Assembly: GCA_002344215.1 (NCBI GenBank)
Contig: DDSV01000051.1
Location: 64,023 to 128,022 of the forward strand
Origin: Akkermansiaceae bacterium UBA2381
GTDB taxonomy: Bacteria > Verrucomicrobiota > Verrucomicrobiia > Verrucomicrobiales > DEV007
Length of the DNA: 64,000 bases
Reading direction: 5' to 3'
Program-made: the position numbers and the translations under genes
The notes under the pieces: generated by a model
Databases searched by the model: none
Told to the model about the DNA's origin: nothing
The model's input: only the letters and a program-made list of their open reading frames with translations
Shown: in pieces, positions 1-9,760 of the stretch
Layout: every line of letters starts with the position of its first letter
How positions within the stretch are numbered: position 1 is the first letter of the stretch

Positions 1-905
1 AGCAGTCCCGCATCGGAGAAGGAAACAACGTCGCTTTGGATTTCGTAACAGAGCCCCTTTTGCTCCCGGATGGTCTGGAAAAGACGGGAGCTCATGTTTT
101 CCCCGAGAATGACGTTGAGCAGCTTTTGGGCGAAGCGGGTCTCGTCGTAGCGATGCACATTCCGGAAGGAGAGGGCGAGGTGAGACTGCTCCTGCCCCTC
201 GTCCTCGTGAAAACGATGGCTTTCCCGTATCGTTCCGGCGGGAATGAAGGAAATCGGATTTCCTTTCGGCAGGTCACCAAAGCGTTTCGAAATCACGTCC
301 AGCACCTCGTCGTGATCGATGTTGCCCGCGACCGAGATCACCGTGTTACAGCCGGAGTAGGCCCGCTGGTGGAAGTCGAAGACGTCGGAGCGTTTGAAGG
401 CGTCGAGGCTTTGATCGGTGCCGGTGATGGACCGGCCCAGGGGATGCTCCGGACCCCAGACGGCTTCGCTGATCAGATCCTCGAGATATTGCGACGGTTG
501 ATCGCGCACCATCGCGATCTCCTCGTGGATGACCTGCTTTTCGAACTCGATTTCGCGCGGGTCGAGCGAGGGACTACGGTAGAGATCGGCAAGAACGTCG
601 AAAAGTTTTGCAAAACGCTCCGCCGGGCCCTTCACCTGATAGGCGGTGTGATCCTCGACGGTGAACCCGTCGATTGATGCTCCGAGGCTCTCAATATGGC
701 GGGAGATATCCGAGGCCGAACGGGTCGGGGTGCCCTTGAAGAGCATGTGTTCGACAAAGTGGGCCATGCCGTGCTCCCGCCCGGTCTCATGCCTGCTCCC
801 GGCATCGGTCCAGAGACCGACGGAGACGCTGGCCATGTGCGGCATCGAGACGGTGGCGAGGCGGATGCCGTTGTCGAGGCGATGGATGAAAGTGGCGGGA
901 GGCAT
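1..905 (-). CDS. M16 family zinc peptidase, N-terminal part (cut by window edge)
   Basis: The minus-strand frame is open from an ATG at 905 to the left edge, giving about 301 residues of an unfinished protein. It shows the inverted zinc motif HFVEH at residues 49-53, preceded by the GLWTDAGSRHE-type strand and followed by MLFKGT, typical of the N-terminal catalytic half of M16 (insulinase/processing-peptidase) proteins. The family cleaves peptides in a closed clamshell chamber; bacterial members are usually 400-450 residues (PqqL/YmxG type) or longer. An in-frame stop lies just upstream of the ATG, so the start is well fixed. It is transcribed divergently from opcA. The C-terminal half is outside the window. 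Confidence 0.9.
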   Translation of the reverse strand, partial: MPPATFIHRLDNGIRLATVSMPHMASVSVGLWTDAGSRHETGREHGMAHFVEHMLFKGTPTRSASDISRHIESLGASIDGFTVEDHTAYQVKGPAERFAKLFDVLADLYRSPSLDPREIEFEKQVIHEEIAMVRDQPSQYLEDLISEAVWGPEHPLGRSITGTDQSLDAFKRSDVFDFHQRAYSGCNTVISVAGNIDHDEVLDVISKRFGDLPKGNPISFIPAGTIRESHRFHEDEGQEQSHLALSFRNVHRYDETRFAQKLLNVILGENMSSRLFQTIREQKGLCYEIQSDVVSFSDAGL

Positions 906-950
906 CAGGGTTCAGGGGGGGCGTCGTGAAGGCGCGCAACCTGCTCCACG

Positions 951-2123
951 GTGATTCTGTTTTCCACTCCGAAAAATACGCGTATGATGCCCTCGATGAC
1001 GAACGCTGCGATGACGACTCCCACGCTTCCCGCCTTTGCCCTGCTTGGCCAGCCGGTTGAGCTTTCGCACATTGAGAGGGAACTGCAGGCCCTCTTTATG
1101 GACAGCGGCGTCGCCGAGGACTCGCCCAATGCCGGAGGGATCGCGCGGGCCTCTCTCATCAATCTGGCGCTTTACAACGAAGATCAGTCCGGTCTGGAGC
1201 AGGATGCCGCCGTCCTCGCCGAACTCACCAGTGAGGCGGCCTGCCGTTCGCTCCTCATCAATGCCGACACCCGCTCTGAGGAAGTGAGTGCCAGGGCCTG
1301 GGTGCAGGCCCATTGCCAGATTGACCGCAGCGGGGAAAAATCGGTCTGCACCGAGCAGATCAGCTTTATCCTGACGGGAAACTCGCCGGGTCTCCTGCGG
1401 AACGTGGTCCTCGCCAATCTCGATTCGGACCTCCCGTTGGCCTTCTGGTGGCGGGGAGAGTTTTCCGATGCCTTTGAAGAGCGTCTCTACTCCCGCATCG
1501 ACCGGCTTCTTTTCGACAGCGAGTCCTGGGAGTCTCCGAGGAACCAGTTCATCCGGCTCATCGAAAATCAGCAAAGTGCGTCGTCTCCCTTCGTAATGCA
1601 TGACTTCGCCTTCACCCGGTTGAACTCGACCCGCCACGCCATCGCGAACGCCTTTGACCGCCCCGCGATTGCCCGGGATCTCAGTTCCCTCTCTTCGGTC
1701 GACATTCGTTTCGCGAAAGGCTACCGGATGAGTGCCTTCTATCTCGCCGCCTGGGTCTGTGCGAAGCTCGATGCCAGGATTGACCTGTCGCAGTCCGACC
1801 GGGCGGGAATCACCTGTCTGTCCAACCGGAAATCATCCCCCTCCAGTTTCACGATCCGCATCGACGAACTCGACCCGGAGCGCAAAGGCACCGTGGAAGT
1901 CGATTTTCAGCTGAAGGAAAGTCGGGTCGAGATCAGTCGCTGCCAGACGCGCGATTTTATCCGGACGCTGACCCATCGACCCGGTGCCGCCACCGAGGAG
2001 GACTGGCTCCCCGCGAAGCGGATGACTGACGCCGCGCTCGTTGCTGACATTCTGAACCGGGCGGGCAGGAACCGGACCCACTCCCAGGTTCTCCCATTGG
2101 TTCAGGAATTGCTCACCCTGTGA
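951..2123 (+). CDS. opcA: Glucose-6-phosphate dehydrogenase assembly protein OpcA
   Basis: The 390-residue product resembles OpcA, the cytosolic partner that helps assemble or activate glucose-6-phosphate dehydrogenase (Zwf) in the oxidative pentose phosphate pathway. Supporting segments are the N-terminal ELQALF helix, the LPLAFWWRGEF strand, and a DRLLFDS region followed by the C-terminal alpha/beta domain. The longest frame begins at a GTG (951), but in-frame ATGs at 984, 996 and 1011 are alternatives; 996 or 1011 would give the usual short N-terminus. No strong Shine-Dalgarno sequence decides between them. No zwf gene is visible alongside. The gene is divergent from the M16 peptidase and convergent with opgG. 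Confidence 0.85.
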   Translation: MILFSTPKNTRMMPSMTNAAMTTPTLPAFALLGQPVELSHIERELQALFMDSGVAEDSPNAGGIARASLINLALYNEDQSGLEQDAAVLAELTSEAACRSLLINADTRSEEVSARAWVQAHCQIDRSGEKSVCTEQISFILTGNSPGLLRNVVLANLDSDLPLAFWWRGEFSDAFEERLYSRIDRLLFDSESWESPRNQFIRLIENQQSASSPFVMHDFAFTRLNSTRHAIANAFDRPAIARDLSSLSSVDIRFAKGYRMSAFYLAAWVCAKLDARIDLSQSDRAGITCLSNRKSSPSSFTIRIDELDPERKGTVEVDFQLKESRVEISRCQTRDFIRTLTHRPGAATEEDWLPAKRMTDAALVADILNRAGRNRTHSQVLPLVQELLTL

Positions 2124-2151
2124 AGGCAGGGGCTGTCACCGGGCAGGTTGA

Positions 2152-3759
2152 TCACTCCGGCTTCATCCAGAGATAAACCCAACGCTCGGAGATCGCTTTG
2201 CCCGCGGCATCCTGAAGCTCGCAGGTCATGTCGATCTGATTGACGTCTTTGGGTGCCTCAAGGACAAAGAAGGCGCGCAGTACCTGCGGCATGTGAAGGG
2301 TCTCACTACGGCCCAGTCCGGCGGGCAGGTCGTCCACATTGGCCATGCTCATGTCGATCATGCCGGCGTGGATCAACTCGACCGACTTCTGGTCCAGGGT
2401 CACGACCGGCTTGACTCCGGTGATGTCGTCCCACTTCGGATCGCCCACTTTGAGCTCCGGTTGCAAGGGCTTGGCGAAGTCGATGGAAAAAAGGAGCTGA
2501 TCCGGCTTCTGCACCGGAGTTCCCACCCGTGTCGAACGAACCGTGAAAAGCCCGGACGGAGCGGGGTCCTTCATCCATCTGAGGCGATAGTGGAAAGGAA
2601 AGGGTTTGCCCACCTCAAGGGTCGGCTCAGGCTCCCAGAGGAGGATCGCGTTGTCGCCGGTCTCGTCCATCGTCGGCATTTCGATGAGATGAAGTTTACC
2701 GTGATCGAATCCGCTGACCGGTTCGACCCGGACACTGGGCCGCTGGTGGTAGCCTGCCTCGCTGTCCTGATAGGACGAGAAGGAGCGGTCGCGCTGCAGG
2801 AAGGACCATGAACGCGGTTTATCCATCGTGAAGACACAATGCCTGAACTTGTTCTGGGTGTGCTCAAGAGGGCGGAAGTGCAGGTTCCCGTGCTCCGATT
2901 CCATGAGGACCCCGTCGCTGTCATGCACCTCCGGTCTGAAATCAAAAGGCCGCGGATGGGTTCCCTCACCGAACCAGAACATTGAGGAGAAGGGCGTCAG
3001 CCCGAGTTGCTGAACAGGGCGGCGCAGGGTGATCTCCGCCTCGACCTCCATGACTGTTTCAACTCCCGGGGTGATCGTGAACTGGTAGGCTCCGGAGACA
3101 CTTTCTCCATCGAGGAGGGCCCAGGCTTTCAGGGATTTTGCGCCGGGTTCGGGTCGCTCGAGATAAAAGTCGGTGAAGACGGGAAACTCCTCCGCCACCC
3201 CCGGAATGCCGCTGTTGATCGAGAGCCCTCTCGCGGAGAGTCCGTAGGGTGAGTTTGCCGGGATGGACCGGAAATAGCTGGCTCCGAGAAAGACGAGGAA
3301 CTCGTCCATGTAATCCTGCGAATTCAGGAGACATCGGGCACGCCAACCGGCGTAGGCCTTCGGCAGGGGAGTGCCTTCGGGAACCTTTTGTTTGCCGTAG
3401 TCGAAGAGGCTGGAATCGAAGGTAAGGGGAGTGGATTCGCTGCCCTTCACTTCATAAATGGTGACCATTTCCTTCGCGGTCCATCCGGGGTGGAAGAAGT
3501 CGATGGAGAAGGGAAGTTTCTCGTTTGCCCAGAGACCCGACTCCATTTTGAAGCGGATGTCCCGGTGACCGTCGTAGCCGAGATTTTTCCAATAGTCGTC
3601 GAGGATCAGTTCCGAGGGGACGTGGGGAGCGGCCGCTTTTTCCCGGGCCTTTTCGCGGAGCTTTTCAAAAGAGAAATCGTCCGCCGGGGCATTCCCCGAG
3701 AGGAGAACGAGGAGGGAGAGAACGAGCGTGAGGGCGGGTGGGGCAGGTGAGATCGACAT
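2152..3759 (-). CDS. opgG: Periplasmic glucan biosynthesis protein (MdoG/OpgG family)
   Basis: The 535-residue protein has a Sec signal peptide (hydrophobic TLVLSLLVLLSG, cleavage near APA) followed by a full-length MdoG domain. Landmarks are the YDGHRDIRFK, FHPGW and FWFGEG segments, the last close to the conserved SMFWFGE region of OpgG/OpgD. In Proteobacteria this periplasmic protein shapes osmoregulated periplasmic glucans made by the membrane glucosyltransferase OpgH. Sec rather than Tat export fits OpgG better than OpgD. No opgH gene lies next to it, so its partner must be elsewhere or the substrate differs. It is convergent with opcA, 28 bases away. Confidence 0.88.
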   Translation of the reverse strand: MSISPAPPALTLVLSLLVLLSGNAPADDFSFEKLREKAREKAAAPHVPSELILDDYWKNLGYDGHRDIRFKMESGLWANEKLPFSIDFFHPGWTAKEMVTIYEVKGSESTPLTFDSSLFDYGKQKVPEGTPLPKAYAGWRARCLLNSQDYMDEFLVFLGASYFRSIPANSPYGLSARGLSINSGIPGVAEEFPVFTDFYLERPEPGAKSLKAWALLDGESVSGAYQFTITPGVETVMEVEAEITLRRPVQQLGLTPFSSMFWFGEGTHPRPFDFRPEVHDSDGVLMESEHGNLHFRPLEHTQNKFRHCVFTMDKPRSWSFLQRDRSFSSYQDSEAGYHQRPSVRVEPVSGFDHGKLHLIEMPTMDETGDNAILLWEPEPTLEVGKPFPFHYRLRWMKDPAPSGLFTVRSTRVGTPVQKPDQLLFSIDFAKPLQPELKVGDPKWDDITGVKPVVTLDQKSVELIHAGMIDMSMANVDDLPAGLGRSETLHMPQVLRAFFVLEAPKDVNQIDMTCELQDAAGKAISERWVYLWMKPE

Positions 3760-3828
3760 GAATTTGACTGACGGATGTTCACCCGAGTCAGTCAGTTTGG
3801 CAAGGGCGGCTCCTTGCCGTGAGGAGAT

Positions 3829-4146
3829 TCAATCAGCCTGCGGTGAGCTGATCGCTTTCAGCTTCCGGTCCAGAAAAAATGGAGCGAAAGGAAAGAGCGC
3901 GCAGAGGAAGACAATGACACACCAGAGAAATGAGAGCCTCTTTCGAACCAGCACATCGAGGAGACAGGCGCACAAGCCCAGAAAAAGGACTCCGTGGGCC
4001 ATGCCGACGATTCTCACCGCAAGCGGTTCGTCGGCGAGATACTTCAAGGGCATCGCGATTCCCAGCAGGATAAGATACGAAATCCCGTCGAGAATTGAGA
4101 AGAGCCGGAGGCGATCGATGGCGCTGGATCTGAGGTCGAGAGACAT
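3829..4146 (-). CDS. DUF3817 small integral membrane protein
   Basis: This 105-residue protein has three predicted membrane segments and the DUF3817 pattern: an N-terminal LRLFSILDGISYLILLG helix, a central HGVLFLGLCACL helix, and a C-terminal FAPFFLDRKL end. The family has no established function; members are short membrane proteins often called YdzA-like. It lies 5 bases downstream of the DUF1080 gene on the same strand, so the two are probably cotranscribed. Confidence 0.85.
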   Translation of the reverse strand: MSLDLRSSAIDRLRLFSILDGISYLILLGIAMPLKYLADEPLAVRIVGMAHGVLFLGLCACLLDVLVRKRLSFLWCVIVFLCALFPFAPFFLDRKLKAISSPQAD

Positions 4147-4151
4147 GGGTA

Positions 4152-4958
4152 TTACCGGTTCACGGGAGCGGAAGGCGTGCCGAGTCCCTGGGGATTCCTG
4201 GTTTTGGGGCGCTCTACTTTTTTGGCATCGGCGGGGATGCTGGTCCCGGTGAAGGGCTTCACCTCGCCGTCGGTCAGGGTCTTGAGGCGCACCTCTTTGA
4301 TCTCGACGGTATTGGCATTGCCGCTGTGGAGTTGAAAGGCGAGGAGACCTTCAAGGGCTCGTCCCTTCTCGTCAAAGTCAGTGAGCTGGGAGCTCATTTG
4401 ACCGTTGATCAGATGGATGAGGTGATTACCCCGGGCGATGACGGTGTATTCGTTCCATTCCGCCACCTTGATCGCGACGGGTTGGTGTTCGGAAACGAGC
4501 CAGCGTTCTCCTTTCGGATCGAGGATGAGGCACTGACCGTTGAGCCCGAAGATACCGCGTCCCTTTTCCTCGTAGGTCATGCCGGTGTGCTCGATGGCGG
4601 GATGGATGTCGCATTGATACCCGGCGATCGCCCAGGGGCCGACTTCGGGAAGAGGGCGACTCCGATACTGAACGCCGGAGTTGTTGTCCCCCGTCACCCG
4701 CACGTTGACGCGTAGTTCAAAATCTTTCAGCGTTCCCTCATGCCGGGCGTCGCCCCGCCAGATCAGAAAGGTGTTGTGCTTCGGACTTTCGGGACCGGAG
4801 CAGGTTCCGATGATGGTGCCATTTTCAACCTTCCAGAGAGCCGGGTCGCCGTCCCATCCGCTGAGGTCCTTTCCGTTAAAGAGGGGGACAAAATCGTCCT
4901 CGCTCTGCGCGGCGGTGGAGAGGACCAGGACGAAGGCGAGTGAAAGGATCCGAATCAT
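4152..4958 (-). CDS. Secreted DUF1080 (3-keto-disaccharide hydrolase-like) protein
   Basis: A 268-residue secreted protein with a single DUF1080 jelly-roll domain. The start was set at the ATG at 4958 because it begins a clear signal peptide (IRILSLAFVLVLSTAAQ); the frame stays open to 5012 but the extra residues do not look natural. Diagnostic pieces are FVPLFNGKDLSGWDG at the start of the domain, the NSGVQYRSRP turn and the IHPAIEHTG segment. Family members bind or hydrolyse sugars, including 3-keto-glycosides, and are abundant in PVC bacteria. It precedes a DUF3817 gene by 5 bases. Confidence 0.9.
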   Translation of the reverse strand: MIRILSLAFVLVLSTAAQSEDDFVPLFNGKDLSGWDGDPALWKVENGTIIGTCSGPESPKHNTFLIWRGDARHEGTLKDFELRVNVRVTGDNNSGVQYRSRPLPEVGPWAIAGYQCDIHPAIEHTGMTYEEKGRGIFGLNGQCLILDPKGERWLVSEHQPVAIKVAEWNEYTVIARGNHLIHLINGQMSSQLTDFDEKGRALEGLLAFQLHSGNANTVEIKEVRLKTLTDGEVKPFTGTSIPADAKKVERPKTRNPQGLGTPSAPVNR

Positions 4959-5120
4959 GGCTGGTGTGGGAGATGTTGCCCGACAGTTGACCCTGTTCAC
5001 TGTCTGACGCAACCCTCTTCTCCGGGCTGGCTCGTTTGCGGCTATCGGCAGGCTGGTTCCGGCTCTCCTTTGTCCTTATCCTTCTGCCTGCCTCTCCGGA
5101 GTTGAACCCCGGCGGCAAGG

Positions 5121-8100
5121 ATGATGGCAAACCCACTCAAATCGACGGCTCACGGCAGCCCGACCTGGCGGTTCAGGTGCCTGATCGTCATCTTCCTGAG
5201 CGGGACTGTCGTATCCCTTCCGGCGGTAGAATCAACAGAGGCGGAAACGTTTTTCGAAACGGAGATCCGCCCTGTCCTCGTGACCCGCTGTGTTGCCTGT
5301 CACGGACCGGATCGCCAGGAAGGAGGAACGCGGCTCGATTCCCGCGCCGGAGTCTCCGCCTCGACCGTGTCGGGCGTGTTTGCCCGGACCATTCGCGGTC
5401 AGTCTACCGCTCCGGCGGCTTGTATCCTCGAACCCCGCCTTGCGGATCATTTTGATCGCTGGATCGCTCTGGGCCTGCCCTGGCCCGAAGCGGCTTCGGT
5501 TGCCTCGGCGGCGGATAAGGCGGAAATGGCGAAACGTCACTGGGCCTTTCAACCCCTTCAGATTCCGCCGATTCCGGGGGATCATACCAATCCCGTTGAT
5601 GCGTTTGTCCTGGAAAAGCTCGGAGCCGCCGGACTCAGTCCTTCGCCCGAGGCTGATCGCCGCACTCTCATCCGCCGCCTCTCCTACACCCTCACTGGTC
5701 TGCCTCCGCAGATTGAAGAGGTGAATCGCTTTGTGAACGATACTGCTCCCGATGCCTATGCCCGACTCGTCGATCGCCTGCTCGATTCGCCCCACTACGG
5801 GGAACACTGGGCGCGCCATTGGCTCGATGTCGCCCGTTACTCGGATACGAAGGGCTATGTCTACGCTCGTGAGGAAAAGAACTGGCCGCATGCCTGGGTC
5901 TATCGTGACTGGGTCGTCGCGGCGCTGAATGAGGATCTGCCCTATGATCGCTTTTTATTGCTTCAACTGGCGGCGGATCAGATCGATGACGCTCGGCCCG
6001 GAGACGAGGCCGCGATGGGCCTGCTCACGATAGGGCGCCGCTTTCTCGGAGTGAAGCATGAGATCATCGACGACCGCATCGATGTCGTCACCCGCGGAAT
6101 GCTGGGCCTCACGGTTGGTTGCGCCCGCTGTCATGACCACAAATACGACCCCATTCCGGCGGCCGATTATTATTCTCTCCACGGTATCTTCGACAGCAGT
6201 ATCGAAAAGCTGGTGCCGCTCGAGACGGGTGATGAAACATTCCGGAAAGCGCATGAGGAACGTGTCAGGAAACTCGGCGAGACGATGGCAAAATTCCGGG
6301 ACGGGGCGGAAGGCCGGGTCCGGGAGCGCCTTGCCGATTATTTGAAGGCACAAACCGAGCTGGAGAAATATCCCGCCGACGGTTTCGACCAGGTCTTTCA
6401 GAAGACCGATTTACTCCCGGCCGTGGTCCATGCCTGGCGCGACTACCTCCGCGAGGCAGGCGAACGGAATGATCCTGTCTTCACGCCCTGGCATGCCTAT
6501 GCAGCCCTGCCGAAGGAAGGTTTTGCCGGGGCCGCGCAGAACATCGACTGGAGCACGCGTCCCGCCCATCCGCAGATCGCGGCCGCTTTTGCCATCCCGC
6601 CGACTTCCTTCGACGAAGTCATCACCCGCTACGCGGAACTCCTGAGCAAGGACGATGCGGATGAGACGATCCGTGCGGTAGTCCACGGACCCGGTTCGCC
6701 CTGCAAGGTGCCCGAGGGTCCCCTTGTCAATGTGGAGACCTTCTCCGACACGGAATCGATCAATGAACTGTGGAAGCTCGAAAACGAAATTTCACGCGCT
6801 CTCATCAATGCACCGGAGACCGTTCGCGCTGCCCTGATCCTCGCGGATCGGGCGATCCCGGCTCAACCGAGAATTTTCCTCCGGGGCAATCCGCTGAACC
6901 TGGGCGAGGCAGTTCCAAGACAATTCCTCGGCATCCTCGCGGGAGAGAATCGAAAACCCTTTGCGAACGGGAGCGGTCGTCTCGAACTGGCGAAGACGAT
7001 TGTCGATCCGGGGAATCCCCTCACCGCGCGGGTCATCGTGAACCGTGTCTGGGCGCATCACTTCGGGAAGGGGCTCGTCGACACCCCGAGTGATTTCGGA
7101 ACCCGGGCGGAACCACCCTCTCATCCCGGATTGCTCGACTGGCTGACGTCGAAGTTCATCGAGGAGGGATGGAGTGTGAAATCGCTTCATCGTCGTATCC
7201 TTTTGTCCTCCACGTTCCGTCAGTCCTCCTTCGGACCTGAGGAGGCTGAAACGCGGAGTCGTGCCTTTAGTTCCGATCCCGGTAATCGCCTGCTCTGGCG
7301 GATGACTCCTCACCGGCTCGGGTACGAAGAGTTTCGCGATTCGATGATGGCGGCCTCCGGGGATCTGGATCGAACGATAGGAGGAAAGGCGGTCGAGGCC
7401 TTTGCGACTCCCTTTGCCAAACGCCGCGCCCTTTACGCGAGAGTCGATCGGCAGTTTGTGCCGGGTGCCCTGCGGGTCTTCGACTTTGCGAATCCCGATC
7501 TGCACATCCCGCAGCGCAACGAAACCACGGTCCCGCAGCAGGCGCTTTTTTTCCTGAATCATCCGCTTGTTCTTGATCGTGCCCGAGCCGTGTCCGGGGT
7601 TACGGACGTCGAATCGAAGGCTCCGGAACGGGTCCGGGCACTGTTCCGGCACGCCTTGCAACGCGAGCCGACCGATCCTGAAATCACCGAGTCCCTCGCG
7701 CTCATCGACGAGATCGGGGAACTGACCCTGCCGCAGAATCCTCCGACCGCCGACGATTGGAAGTACGGATACGGAGCGATGGATGAAAAAAGCCAGCGGG
7801 TCACCGGCTTTACCCCGCTGACATTTTTTGATGGCAACGCCTGGCAGGGTGGTTCGCAGTGGCCGGATGCAAAGCTGGGTTGGGTGCAACTCACCGCGAC
7901 GGGTGGTCACCCCGGGAATGATCGCGCTCATGCGGCGGTGCGGCGATGGACGGCTCCCCGCGCGATGACTGTGACCCTTCGTTCAACCCTGGTCCATGAA
8001 CCGGCGGCGGGCGACGGCATCCGCGCCTTTGTCGTGAGTTCACGGGTCGGATTACTCAGCTCTGTTTCGGCCCATGCCAAAACCAGTGAAGTGAATGTTG

Positions 8101-8342
8101 ACGCTATTGCCGTGGAATCAGGAGAAACGATCGACTTCCTCGTGGATATTGGTGAGGGACTCAACAGCGATCAGTTTCTCTGGGGGATTAGCCTGACAAA
8201 TACCCCATCGGATCGTGAGAATCCGACCCCGGGATGGAATGCGAAGTCGGATTTTCCGGTGAATCGTGTTACCCCGCTTTCCGCCTGGGAACAACTGGCT
8301 CAGACGATTCTCTGTTCCAACGAATTCCTTTTTGTGGATTAA
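5121..8342 (+). CDS. PSD1-type protein: cytochrome c-like + DUF1549 + DUF1553, with a C-terminal insertion
   Basis: A 1073-residue exported protein. After an N-terminal hydrophobic signal come a planctomycete cytochrome c-like domain with a CVACH heme motif at residues 57-61, DUF1549 (about 150-380, including RHWLDVARYSD and CARCHDH at 334-340), and DUF1553 (about 630-870, including LTARVIVNRVWAHHFG). The short C-terminal DUF1553 end (WEQLAQTILCSNEFLFVD) is separated from the rest by about 170 residues resembling a beta-rich jelly-roll (YGYGAMDE to LWGISLTN), so a domain seems to be inserted in or appended to DUF1553. Function is not established; such proteins pair with DUF1501 proteins, here 32 bases downstream. 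Confidence 0.92.
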   Translation: MMANPLKSTAHGSPTWRFRCLIVIFLSGTVVSLPAVESTEAETFFETEIRPVLVTRCVACHGPDRQEGGTRLDSRAGVSASTVSGVFARTIRGQSTAPAACILEPRLADHFDRWIALGLPWPEAASVASAADKAEMAKRHWAFQPLQIPPIPGDHTNPVDAFVLEKLGAAGLSPSPEADRRTLIRRLSYTLTGLPPQIEEVNRFVNDTAPDAYARLVDRLLDSPHYGEHWARHWLDVARYSDTKGYVYAREEKNWPHAWVYRDWVVAALNEDLPYDRFLLLQLAADQIDDARPGDEAAMGLLTIGRRFLGVKHEIIDDRIDVVTRGMLGLTVGCARCHDHKYDPIPAADYYSLHGIFDSSIEKLVPLETGDETFRKAHEERVRKLGETMAKFRDGAEGRVRERLADYLKAQTELEKYPADGFDQVFQKTDLLPAVVHAWRDYLREAGERNDPVFTPWHAYAALPKEGFAGAAQNIDWSTRPAHPQIAAAFAIPPTSFDEVITRYAELLSKDDADETIRAVVHGPGSPCKVPEGPLVNVETFSDTESINELWKLENEISRALINAPETVRAALILADRAIPAQPRIFLRGNPLNLGEAVPRQFLGILAGENRKPFANGSGRLELAKTIVDPGNPLTARVIVNRVWAHHFGKGLVDTPSDFGTRAEPPSHPGLLDWLTSKFIEEGWSVKSLHRRILLSSTFRQSSFGPEEAETRSRAFSSDPGNRLLWRMTPHRLGYEEFRDSMMAASGDLDRTIGGKAVEAFATPFAKRRALYARVDRQFVPGALRVFDFANPDLHIPQRNETTVPQQALFFLNHPLVLDRARAVSGVTDVESKAPERVRALFRHALQREPTDPEITESLALIDEIGELTLPQNPPTADDWKYGYGAMDEKSQRVTGFTPLTFFDGNAWQGGSQWPDAKLGWVQLTATGGHPGNDRAHAAVRRWTAPRAMTVTLRSTLVHEPAAGDGIRAFVVSSRVGLLSSVSAHAKTSEVNVDAIAVESGETIDFLVDIGEGLNSDQFLWGISLTNTPSDRENPTPGWNAKSDFPVNRVTPLSAWEQLAQTILCSNEFLFVD

Positions 8343-8374
8343 GGAGACAACTTAAAACCTGAAACTTTACTCCG

Positions 8375-9760
8375 ATGCTCACCCGACGCTCCCTCCTGCA
8401 ACGCTCCGCCCTCGGGTTCGGTTCACTCGCACTCGGAGGCATTCTCGACGGGGAAGGGCTTCTCGCTTCGGAGAATCCGCTCCTTTCGCGCGGCGGACAT
8501 TTCCCGGGCAAGGCGAAGCGTGTCATTCATTTTTTTCTCAACGGTGGTCCGTCCCATGTCGACACCTTTGATCCCAAACCGGCGCTTGCGAAATATGCGG
8601 GCAAACCGCTGGCCACCACTCTCACCACCGAGCGCAAAACCGGGGCGGCTTTTCCTTCTCCCTTTCAATTTCAGCGCTACGGACAATCGGGCATCGAGGT
8701 GAGCGAGCTCTTTGCGAAGACTGCGCAGCACATCGACGACATCGCCGTGATCCGGTCCATGTATGCCCAGGTGCCGAATCACGAACCGTCGCTCATGCTC
8801 ATGAACTGCGGTGACTCGGTGCAGGCGCGACCCAGTTTCGGGGCCTGGACTCTCTACGGGTTGGGATCTGAGAATCAGAACCTGCCGGGTTTCATCGCGA
8901 TGTGTCCTGGTGGAATGCCGATCAAGGATAGCGAAAACTGGCAGTCCGCCTTTCTCCCCGGCGCATTCCAGGGAACCTACATCGATTCGAAACACGAGGA
9001 ACTGAGCCGTCTCATCGAGAACATCGATCATCCCCAGATCACCGCGGTCGACCAGCGCCGCCAACTCGATCTGCTGGCCCGGTGGAATGCCCGCCATCGG
9101 GTCGACCGGATCGACGAACGCCTCGACGCGCGCATCCATTCTTATGAACTCGCCTTTCGCATGCAGCATGAGGCCAGCGACGCCTTCGATCTCTCAAAAG
9201 AGCCGGCTCACCTTCGCGAGCTCTATGGTGACACGGTCCACGGGCGACAGACGCTCATGGCGCGCCGCCTTCTCGAGCGCGGGGTTCGTTATGTGCAGCT
9301 CTGGCACGGGGCCGGTCAACCCTGGGACAACCACAACGACATCGAGACCAATCACCGCAAGCTTGCCGGAGAACTCGATGGTCCGATTGCCGCGTTATTG
9401 TCGGACCTGAAACAACGCGGTCTTTTTGAGGATACTCTTGTCCTCTGGGGCGGGGAGTTCGGACGCACCCCGACGGTCGAACTCAGCGCCGCCGGCAAAC
9501 CGCAGATGGGAAGGGATCACAACCATTACGGCTTTACCGTCTGGATGGCCGGAGGCGGGATCAAAGGCGGGACCGTCCATGGATCGACCGATGAGTTCGG
9601 GTTCAAGGCACAGGAGAATCCGGTGAGTGTGCACGACCTCCATGCCACCATGCTGCATTTGTTAGGGATGGATCACAAGCGGCTCACCTACCGCTACGCC
9701 GGACGTGACTTCCGCCTGACCGACGTCCACGGAAAGGTCATCCGCGAGATCCTGTCCTGA
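8375..9760 (+). CDS. Tat-exported DUF1501 protein
   Basis: A 461-residue protein with a twin-arginine signal (TRRSLLQRSALGFGSLAL) and a DUF1501 domain, which has the alkaline-phosphatase/sulfatase-like fold. Visible hallmarks are FFLNGGPSHVDTFDPKP near the N-terminus, the SMYAQVPNHEPSL region, YVQLWHGAGQPWDNH, and the late LVLWGGEFGRTP and GRDHNHYGFTVW metal-site-like segments. It follows the PSD1 gene by 32 bases, the standard pairing in PVC genomes. The role is not established, though export together with a heme protein suggests a shared envelope complex. Its TGA stop abuts the stop of the convergent downstream gene with no gap. Confidence 0.93.
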   Translation: MLTRRSLLQRSALGFGSLALGGILDGEGLLASENPLLSRGGHFPGKAKRVIHFFLNGGPSHVDTFDPKPALAKYAGKPLATTLTTERKTGAAFPSPFQFQRYGQSGIEVSELFAKTAQHIDDIAVIRSMYAQVPNHEPSLMLMNCGDSVQARPSFGAWTLYGLGSENQNLPGFIAMCPGGMPIKDSENWQSAFLPGAFQGTYIDSKHEELSRLIENIDHPQITAVDQRRQLDLLARWNARHRVDRIDERLDARIHSYELAFRMQHEASDAFDLSKEPAHLRELYGDTVHGRQTLMARRLLERGVRYVQLWHGAGQPWDNHNDIETNHRKLAGELDGPIAALLSDLKQRGLFEDTLVLWGGEFGRTPTVELSAAGKPQMGRDHNHYGFTVWMAGGGIKGGTVHGSTDEFGFKAQENPVSVHDLHATMLHLLGMDHKRLTYRYAGRDFRLTDVHGKVIREILS

